Positions 1-5,065 of a stretch of DNA of 5,065 bases are shown here, one piece after another. The DNA is taken from NCBI GenBank assembly GCA_024683935.1, contig JAIKXV010000061.1, forward strand, positions 1 to 5,065, written 5' to 3'. The notes beneath the pieces are model-generated. The model saw only the letters and a list, made by a program, of their open reading frames with translations. It had not been told where the DNA came from and did not search any database. The translations under genes and the position numbers were made by a program. The DNA comes from Lachnospiraceae bacterium. Its GTDB lineage: Bacteria; Bacillota_A; Clostridia; Lachnospirales; Lachnospiraceae. Each line of letters opens with the position of its first letter. The first letter of the stretch is position 1.

Positions 1-8
1 TCTGACAT
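1..8 (-). CDS. possible 5' end of a leftward gene (start codon only)
   Basis: An ATG on the minus strand at 8-6 is preceded by GAGGGAG (14-20), five bases away, which is a good ribosome binding site with good spacing. Only two further codons fit before the window edge, so the product cannot be named. The same frame is open upstream to another ATG at 59-57, but that one lies inside a stem-loop and has no obvious binding site, so the ATG at 8 is preferred. The call rests only on the start signal and could be chance in a purine-rich stretch. Confidence 0.25.
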
Positions 9-36
9 CCTTTCTCCCTCTTTTCTTTTCTTGAGA

Positions 37-73
37 GCCACGCCATTTAAATTCCGCATAGCGGCGGCGTGGC
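37..73. repeat. stem-loop A of the upstream region (nested hairpin)
   Basis: GCCACGCC (37-44) and GGCGTGGC (66-73) are perfect 8-bp inverted arms. Inside them lies a smaller hairpin, CCGC (54-57), loop ATA, GCGG (61-64). The element is GC-rich in its arms with an AT-rich segment (TTTAAATT) between. It lies only four bases from stem-loop B, and the two may form one unit. Neither strand has a long T-run directly after the arms, so it is not a standard intrinsic terminator. It may be part of a dispersed intergenic repeat or an mRNA leader structure for a leftward gene; the sequence alone does not decide. Confidence 0.6.
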
Positions 74-77
74 CTAC

Positions 78-112
78 GTACCGTAAAGTTTTCGTAGAAA
101 ACTTTACAGTAC
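78..112. repeat. stem-loop B, near-perfect 16-bp inverted repeat
   Basis: GTAAAGTTTTC (83-93) pairs perfectly with GAAAACTTTAC (97-107) across a 3-base loop (GTA). After one C/A mismatch the stem continues with GTAC (78-81) and GTAC (109-112), giving 15 of 16 pairs. Such a long stem with so small a loop is far beyond chance for intergenic DNA. There is no T-tract on either side, so intrinsic termination is unlikely. It lies upstream of the nuclease gene and next to stem-loop A; a dispersed palindromic repeat or a binding site are the options. Confidence 0.7.
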
Positions 113-151
113 CCTTTACAAAAATCAAGATATGGCCGCCATGATGAAATT

Positions 152-179
152 TTGACGCTCATATCTGTTCTGATATGTT
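152..179 (+). promoter_or_regulatory. candidate promoter of the nuclease gene, extended -10
   Basis: TTGACG (152-157, five of six matches to the -35 consensus) is followed after 16 bases by TATGTT (174-179, four of six matches to -10). TGA at 171-173 supplies an extended -10 (TGn) element. The predicted transcription start is near 186, only about six bases before the ATG at 192, so the mRNA would be nearly leaderless. This fits the absence of any Shine-Dalgarno sequence before that ATG. An inverted repeat, CATATC (160-165) and GATATG (172-177), overlaps the spacer and -10 and could be an operator. Confidence 0.45.
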
Positions 180-191
180 ATCATACCAAAT

Positions 192-1337
192 ATGAAGATA
201 ATTGACAACTTTACCGATTCAATTTCAAATGAAGAAATTTACAGAAAACTATGGAGCGATGAAGGGGTTTTCCTAGACATCGAAACTACCGGATTAAAGA
301 GGGATACTTCCTCTGTCTATCTTATAGGCCTCCTCTTTCCCGTAAATGACAATACAAGGGGAAAATGGGACTTAAAGCTGATCCTGGCGGAATCTGCAGC
401 GGAAGAAGCCGAGGTCCTTAAGGAATTCAGCAGGGTTTTCGCCGGAAGATCCGCTAAATTCATAACCTTTAACGGCGACCGCTTTGATATTCCCTTCTTA
501 AAAAGACGCTATGAAGTAAACGGCATCGAGCTGCCCCCTGTCCTTTCATCATACGAAGGAGCGGATATCTACCGCATGATAAACATATACCGAAAGGCCT
601 TCGGTCTGGGGCACATGAACCAGAAATCCGTTGAAAGGATATTGAAAGTAAGCAGGGAAGACAAATATTCCGGCGGAGAGCTGATACCTTATTTCCACGA
701 ATATGAAAAGACCGGAGACAGTGAGATAGAAAAGCTCCTCATAACCCATAACAGGGAGGATGTCTACGGTATGGCAGAGATCCTCTCCGTCCTGTCCTAT
801 ACTGAGATATTCAAATTCGCGGAAGAACTCCCGGAGGAAGATCTCTTTAAGCTGCATGAGGCCCGTATTTCCTGCCACACAGGCTTTGACGGTGAAAAGA
901 CCTCCGAACTCCTTATACGCTTTGAACTTCCGGAAGCTGTGCCGGAGCCCTATCTGTTCCACGATCTGAGGCTCTTCCTTGAGACAAACGGAAAAGAAGG
1001 CACTCTGCACGTTCCGGTTTTTAATGGGGAATTAAAACACTTCTTTGAAAACTATAAAGACTATCACTACATCCCTTCGGAAGACACCGCAGTATTAAAG
1101 ACCATCGGAAATCTCAGGGAAAAGGGCACAGTGGAAAACGCCACTGCCGCCAACTGCTACATAAGAAAAAGCGGGGACTTCATTCCCCTGCCGGATAACT
1201 TTATCTTATCAGGTTTCCCTGTATTTAAGAAAGATCATAAAAGCAAAAACTTTTTTTACCCTCTCACGGAAAATCTGCTGTCGGATCAACGCTTAAGGGA
1301 CTACCTTATCGCCATATTAAAAACCAATTTCAGATAA
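192..1337 (+). CDS. YprB-family RNase H-like (DEDD) 3'-5' exonuclease domain protein
   Basis: This 381-residue soluble protein has an N-terminal RNase H-like exonuclease fold of the YprB type (Pfam RNase_H_2). The DEDD motifs are all visible: D29 and E31 in FLDIETTGL (motif I), D99 in TFNGDRFDIPFL (motif II), and H186/D190 in THNREDV (motif III). Another conserved acidic residue, D125, sits in ADIYR. The catalytic set looks complete, so it should be an active metal-dependent nuclease, but its substrate (DNA or RNA) cannot be told from sequence. B. subtilis YprB is of similar length, with TPR-like repeats at its C-terminus. Here residues ~205-381 show no TPR pattern and match no domain I recognise. 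There is no signal peptide or membrane segment. ATG 192 is the only usable start: an in-frame stop lies at 171-173 and no other start codon follows it before 192. No Shine-Dalgarno is present. The gene stands alone, convergent with ilvC. Confidence 0.88.
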   Translation: MKIIDNFTDSISNEEIYRKLWSDEGVFLDIETTGLKRDTSSVYLIGLLFPVNDNTRGKWDLKLILAESAAEEAEVLKEFSRVFAGRSAKFITFNGDRFDIPFLKRRYEVNGIELPPVLSSYEGADIYRMINIYRKAFGLGHMNQKSVERILKVSREDKYSGGELIPYFHEYEKTGDSEIEKLLITHNREDVYGMAEILSVLSYTEIFKFAEELPEEDLFKLHEARISCHTGFDGEKTSELLIRFELPEAVPEPYLFHDLRLFLETNGKEGTLHVPVFNGELKHFFENYKDYHYIPSEDTAVLKTIGNLREKGTVENATAANCYIRKSGDFIPLPDNFILSGFPVFKKDHKSKNFFYPLTENLLSDQRLRDYLIAILKTNFR

Positions 1338-1340
1338 GAA

Positions 1341-1364
1341 AAGGGCGGGAATCTTCCCGCCCTT
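1341..1364 (-). terminator. intrinsic terminator of the ilv operon, possibly bidirectional
   Basis: AAGGGCGGGA (1341-1350) pairs perfectly with TCCCGCCCTT (1355-1364) around a 4-base loop, giving a 10-bp, strongly GC-rich stem. Read on the minus strand, the stem is followed by a T-rich stretch (TTCTTATCTG, joined to the last T pairs of the stem), which makes a good terminator for ilvC. Read on the plus strand, only the stem's own TT and then GATCGA follow, a weak tract. It begins three bases after the nuclease stop codon and may still end that transcript as a shared convergent terminator. Confidence 0.85.
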
Positions 1365-1396
1365 GATCGATCCACTATATAACAGATAAGCGCAGA

Positions 1397-2449
<1,053 letters not shown>

Positions 2450-2453
2450 TTAT

Positions 2454-2480
2454 ATGATAACCGGCAATTGCCGTGATCAT
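2454..2480. repeat. imperfect palindrome in the ilvN-ilvC gap
   Basis: The 53-base gap between ilvN copy 2 and ilvC contains a perfect 12-bp palindrome, CGGCAATTGCCG (2462-2473). It is flanked by ATGAT (2454-2458) and ATCAT (2476-2480), so the whole could fold as an interrupted stem. On the transcribed strand it is followed by A-rich sequence leading into the ilvC ribosome binding site, not by a T-run, so it is not a terminator. A processing or stabilising hairpin, or simple chance, are possible. Confidence 0.35.
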
Positions 2481-2481
2481 C

Positions 2482-3000
2482 CTAATATCTCGGGTCCTCT
2501 TCCTCAAGCCAGATGACCCCTTCGGTACCTCTCTGCAGTCCTGCGATACCGGTACGGGCGATCTCCAGGATGCGGAAATCCGATAAAAGATCGATAAAGG
2601 CGTCAATCTTTGACTGGCTTCCGGTGATCTCTGCTATAAGAGAATCCGGCGCCACGTCCACCACATTGGCTCTGAAGACATCGGCTAAAGCTATGATACC
2701 CTGGCGGCTCTTTGCATCAGCCTCTATCTTGATCATGCAGAGCTCCCTGTAAACGGAATTGTCAGGCTCGAGAACCCTTATATCCCTGACGTCGATAAGC
2801 TTTGAGAGCTGCTTTTCTATCTGTTCAAGAATCTCATCATCTCCGTCCGTCACAATGGTGATCCTGGTGTATCTGGGATCTGCGGTGACGCCGGCGGTGA
2901 TGCTTTCGATATTATAACCTCTTCTTGCGAAAAGCCCGGCTATACGGCTAAGTACGCCGGAGGTATTATCTACCAATAACTGAAAAACTTTTTTCTGCAT
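2482..3000 (-). CDS. ilvN: acetolactate synthase regulatory (small) subunit, copy 2
   Basis: A 172-residue regulatory subunit of acetohydroxyacid synthase: it binds the IlvB catalytic subunit, raises its activity and confers end-product inhibition. The N-terminal ACT domain (residues ~3-75) has DNTSGVLSRIAGLFARRGYNIES, with N12, G15 and N30 matching the positions (N11, G14, N29) that bind valine in E. coli IlvH. The C-terminal ALS small-subunit domain follows, ending in LEIARTGIAGLQRG and an acidic tail (EEEDPRY). The reading frame extends four codons further, to ATG 3012. I chose ATG 3000 because MQKKVFQLLV aligns directly with the start of the upstream copy (MKKIYSVLV), and because weak GGAAG lies five bases before it while nothing resembles a binding site before 3012. 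It has its own candidate promoter just upstream. It sits 53 bases before ilvC and 71 bases after copy 1, with which it shares about half of its ACT-domain residues by eye. Confidence 0.94.
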   Translation of the reverse strand: MQKKVFQLLVDNTSGVLSRIAGLFARRGYNIESITAGVTADPRYTRITIVTDGDDEILEQIEKQLSKLIDVRDIRVLEPDNSVYRELCMIKIEADAKSRQGIIALADVFRANVVDVAPDSLIAEITGSQSKIDAFIDLLSDFRILEIARTGIAGLQRGTEGVIWLEEEDPRY

Positions 3001-3017
3001 ATTATCTTCCATTCACA

Positions 3018-3039
3018 TTTATCAAGAACACTTGATAAA
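3018..3039. promoter_or_regulatory. operator-like perfect inverted repeat at the internal promoter
   Basis: TTTATCAAG (3018-3026) and CTTGATAAA (3031-3039) form perfect 9-bp arms around AACA. Relative to the minus-strand -10 element at 3042-3047, the repeat covers roughly -4 to +18, the usual place for a repressor operator. As RNA it would lack a following U-tract, so it is not a terminator. The half-site is not one I can assign to CodY, CcpA or another well-known regulator. A 5' mRNA hairpin is the alternative, but predicted start sites would leave only part of the stem in the transcript. Confidence 0.5.
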
Positions 3040-3041
3040 CT

Positions 3042-3069
3042 ATTATAGCACCAAAAATAAATATGAAAA
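3042..3069 (-). promoter_or_regulatory. internal promoter for ilvN copy 2 and ilvC, extended -10
   Basis: Read on the minus strand, TGCTATAAT gives a perfect -10 (TATAAT, 3047-3042) with an extended TGn element (3050-3048). TTTTCA (3069-3064) is a moderate -35 match (four of six) at 16-base spacing. The predicted start is near 3036-3033, about 35 bases before the ilvN copy 2 start at 3000. The element lies in the gap directly after the stop codon of ilvN copy 1, as expected for a promoter that lets the last two genes be expressed apart from ilvB. Confidence 0.55.
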
Positions 3070-3071
3070 TA

Positions 3072-3551
3072 CTAAATTTCACACTTTGAAAGTGCAAGGG
3101 TGCCTGTGCGGGCAAGTTCAACTATGCTGACGCCCTTCAAAAGCTTAACGAGAAGGGCTGTTCTCTCGGGAGTGTCGCAGATCTGTATCATCATCTGATA
3201 TTTCCCGATATCCACAATATCGGCCTTCATTGCCTGACAGGTCTCCATTATCTCACGCCTGTTGCTCTTATTATACTTGACCTTTATAAGCATAAGCTCC
3301 CTGCTTATTGCTTCCTCTTCTTCAAAGGTCTTGATCTTAATGACGTCCAGCTTTTTATTTAACTGCTTTTCGATCTGTTCCAGGGTCCGGTTATCCCCGC
3401 TGGAAACTATGGTCATGCAGGAAATATTGCTGTCTTCCGTTTCACCCACCGCAAGGGAATCGATATTAAAGGTCCTTCTTGCAAAAAGGCCTGAAACCTT
3501 AGAGAGTACGCCGGATCTGTTTTCCACCAGCACAGAATAGATTTTTTTCAT
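3072..3551 (-). CDS. ilvN: acetolactate synthase regulatory (small) subunit, copy 1
   Basis: A 159-residue regulatory subunit of acetohydroxyacid synthase, full length for the family (E. coli IlvH is about 163). The N-terminal ACT domain (residues ~2-75) has ENRSGVLSKVSGLFARR, with the valine-site positions N11, G14 and N29 all kept. The usual GYN around N29 reads TFN here, a small change next to the effector pocket. EQIEKQLNK marks the end of the ACT region. The C-terminal domain ends with VELARTGTLALSK and is shorter than that of copy 2, without an acidic tail. ATG 3551 follows AAGGAG (3562-3567), and the ilvB stop codon lies in this site. An ATG eight bases earlier is out of frame and too close to the binding site. 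Being coupled to ilvB, this is the likelier stoichiometric partner of IlvB; copy 2 may adjust regulation. Which effector each copy senses cannot be told from sequence. Confidence 0.94.
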   Translation of the reverse strand: MKKIYSVLVENRSGVLSKVSGLFARRTFNIDSLAVGETEDSNISCMTIVSSGDNRTLEQIEKQLNKKLDVIKIKTFEEEEAISRELMLIKVKYNKSNRREIMETCQAMKADIVDIGKYQMMIQICDTPERTALLVKLLKGVSIVELARTGTLALSKCEI

Positions 3552-3560
3552 ATGGCATTT

Positions 3561-3568
3561 ACTCCTTA
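3561..3568 (-). promoter_or_regulatory. ilvN copy 1 ribosome binding site overlapping the ilvB stop codon
   Basis: On the minus strand the sequence TAAGGAGT joins the ilvB stop (TAA, 3568-3566) to the Shine-Dalgarno AAGGAG (3567-3562). Ribosomes finishing ilvB therefore stop exactly on the binding site of the next gene, a classic arrangement for translational coupling of catalytic and regulatory subunits. Ten bases separate GGAG from the ATG at 3551, slightly longer than ideal. Confidence 0.75.
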
Positions 3569-5065
3569 AATAACGTCCTCTTCAGGATACGTAAGCACTT
3601 CAAAGATCACCGCAGAATCATCTGAAAGAAAATCCGATATCTTCTCATCAATATCCTTCATGTTCTCCGCCTTGATATACCTGATACCGTAAGCTTCGGA
3701 AAGCTTGCTTAAGTCAGGATCGCTCCCAAGATAAACCATGTTGTATTCCCCGTCATATTCACGGCTCTGATGCTCCCTGACCAGCCCCAGATACTCATTC
3801 CGCATGACCACTATCTTCACGGGAAGATCAAACTGCTTTATGGTCGCAAGCTCCATCATGGACATCTGGAAGGCCCCGTCGCCGCATACAGCGATAACCT
3901 GCGTCTTTCTCTCCGCCGCCTTCACACCCATGGCTGCGGGAATGGAATATCCCATGGTGCCCATTCCGCCGCTGGTAAAAAACTTATTCCTGTCCTTCAT
4001 AATGATATTCCTGCAGGAAATAAGCTGGTTCTGGCCCACATCGGCCACATATACCGCATCATCCTTCATGGCGGTACAGAGTTTCTTTACAAAAGCCTGG
4101 AAATTTACAAAATCAGGGGAAGAATGATGTTCTTCCTTCATGGAATCCCTGTAAAGATCCAGCATATTCACCCAGGTCTCATGTCTGTCCTTGAATTCCG
4201 CATCCATGAAATCCGCAAAGATATGCTTGATATCTCCAACTATGGGAATGGTAGGGCCCACGTTTTTACCGATCTCGGCAGGATCCACATCCATGTGTAC
4301 CAGCACCTTCCCGTCAAAGGTCATATCCGGAGCAGCCACCGCCCGGTCTGCAACTCTTGCCCCCACCATCAGCAGGGTATCGCATTCCCTCATGGCCCGG
4401 TTGGCATAGGAATTTCCGTTATTTCCCACCATGCCGTAGTACATGGGATGGTCTGTGGGCAGCACTCCTATACCCATCATAGTGGAAACTACGGGGATCT
4501 GATGCTTCTCCACAAATTTTCGGAGATCCTTTTTCGCATTGGAAAGGAAAACGCCGCCGCCTGCGATTATCAGGGGCTTCTTAGCATTTTCCAGAACCTT
4601 GATAACCTTCTTTATCTGTACAGCATTGCCCTTTATGGTGGGCTTATATGTGCGCATCTTCGGTTCATCATCGGGATAGTCGAAGTCGGATATCCGCTGT
4701 AACTGTACATCGCAGGGAATGTCAATAAGCACCGGACCCTTTCTACCGGTGGAGGCCACAAAGAAGGCCTCGTGTATGATCCGGGGTATATCCTTCACAT
4801 CCCTTATAAGATAGCTGTATTTTACAAAGGATTCAGCCGCACCGGTCACATCCACTTCCTGAAATACATCCGAACCGATCTGATCCGTATTCACCTGTCC
4901 GGTAATGCACACCAGGGGAATGGAATCCGCGTAGGCCGTAGCTATTCCGGTAAGCAGGTTCGTAGCTCCGGGACCGCTGGTCACGGCACAGACTCCGGTC
5001 TTTCCCAGGGTCCTTGCATATCCGCTGGCCGCATGACCTGCGTTCTGCTCGGTACGCACCAGTAT
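3566..5065 (-). CDS. ilvB: acetolactate (acetohydroxyacid) synthase catalytic subunit, 5' end cut by the window
   Basis: The thiamine diphosphate (ThDP) enzyme that condenses two pyruvates to 2-acetolactate, or pyruvate with 2-oxobutyrate to acetohydroxybutyrate: the first step of the pathway. About 499 codons are present. The frame is open to the edge, and by family length some 50-60 N-terminal residues lie outside. The GTG at 5059 is the Val of LVRTEQ, not a true start; numbering below counts it as 1. E4 (RTEQNAGHA) is the Glu that activates ThDP. The N-terminal pyrimidine-binding domain has SGPGATNL and FQEVD. The central domain (~140-300) has GARVADR where RFDDR is usual. The C-terminal domain has the metal site GDGAFQM (D394) ... 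N421. RNEYLGLVREHQ replaces the usual NNxxLGMVRQWQ, putting His430 at the Trp linked to 2-oxobutyrate preference and herbicide binding. Two ilvN genes and ilvC follow, so the role is biosynthetic, not the fermentative AlsS type. Confidence 0.95.
   Translation of the reverse strand: MLVRTEQNAGHAASGYARTLGKTGVCAVTSGPGATNLLTGIATAYADSIPLVCITGQVNTDQIGSDVFQEVDVTGAAESFVKYSYLIRDVKDIPRIIHEAFFVASTGRKGPVLIDIPCDVQLQRISDFDYPDDEPKMRTYKPTIKGNAVQIKKVIKVLENAKKPLIIAGGGVFLSNAKKDLRKFVEKHQIPVVSTMMGIGVLPTDHPMYYGMVGNNGNSYANRAMRECDTLLMVGARVADRAVAAPDMTFDGKVLVHMDVDPAEIGKNVGPTIPIVGDIKHIFADFMDAEFKDRHETWVNMLDLYRDSMKEEHHSSPDFVNFQAFVKKLCTAMKDDAVYVADVGQNQLISCRNIIMKDRNKFFTSGGMGTMGYSIPAAMGVKAAERKTQVIAVCGDGAFQMSMMELATIKQFDLPVKIVVMRNEYLGLVREHQSREYDGEYNMVYLGSDPDLSKLSEAYGIRYIKAENMKDIDEKISDFLSDDSAVIFEVLTYPEEDVI

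Noticed and set aside
132..155. Tiny leader peptide frame (ATG 132 to TGA 153-155) before the nuclease gene
   Set aside because: Seven codons, no ribosome binding site, and it lies upstream of the predicted transcription start.
549..1010. 153-codon open frame on the - strand opposite the nuclease gene
   Set aside because: The plus-strand frame has complete DEDD motifs across the same stretch; the minus frame has no recognisable pattern and no start signal.
3018..3039. Intrinsic terminator between the two ilvN genes
   Set aside because: The palindrome has an AT-rich stem and no T-run on either side, and it sits downstream of a strong -10, so an operator is the better reading.
3770..4702. 310-codon open frame on the + strand opposite ilvB
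   Set aside because: It lies wholly antisense to a certain ilvB gene, is rich in His and shows no family pattern or ribosome binding site; it mirrors the codon bias of ilvB.
5057..5059. GTG at 5059 as the ilvB start codon
   Set aside because: It encodes the Val of the conserved LVRTEQ segment; the frame stays open to the window edge and the N-terminal ThDP-binding part of the family is still missing.

Overview
The window looks like a chromosomal segment of a Gram-positive anaerobe of the class Clostridia, most likely family Lachnospiraceae. Three things suggest this: AAGGAG-type ribosome binding sites, moderate G+C, and protein signatures such as GLYEGSKSW in IlvC and RNEYLG...REHQ in IlvB, which I associate with that group. 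The assignment rests on recognition by eye, not on a search.

Layout. Positions 1-191 are non-coding, apart from a possible start of a leftward gene at 8-6. They carry two strong adjacent stem-loops (37-73 and 78-112) and a candidate promoter that sits almost on top of the next start codon. Positions 192-1337 (+) encode a YprB-type RNase H-like (DEDD) exonuclease with an uncharacterised C-terminal half. A GC-rich hairpin at 1341-1364 lies between this gene and the end of a leftward operon. The rest of the window (1397-5065, - strand) is a branched-chain amino acid operon, transcribed ilvB - ilvN (copy 1) - ilvN (copy 2) - ilvC. Its ilvB gene runs off the right edge, so the operon start and any leader or T-box lie outside.

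How the genes work together. IlvB is the thiamine diphosphate-dependent catalytic subunit of acetohydroxyacid synthase. The two IlvN proteins are ACT-domain regulatory subunits that should activate it and confer feedback inhibition. IlvC (ketol-acid reductoisomerase) carries out the next step toward valine, leucine and isoleucine. The ilvB stop codon lies inside the ribosome binding site of the first ilvN, so these two are probably translationally coupled. A strong extended -10 promoter between the two ilvN genes, followed by a perfect 9-bp inverted repeat, suggests that ilvN copy 2 and ilvC can be expressed separately from ilvB.

Most of the window is ordinary core metabolism, and I do not see a clearly new system. 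The points most worth a second look are the two different regulatory subunits, the non-canonical residues in IlvB (His where a Trp is usual, RVADR where RFDDR is usual), the internal promoter with its operator-like palindrome, the twin stem-loops at 37-112, and the probable near-leaderless mRNA of the nuclease gene.
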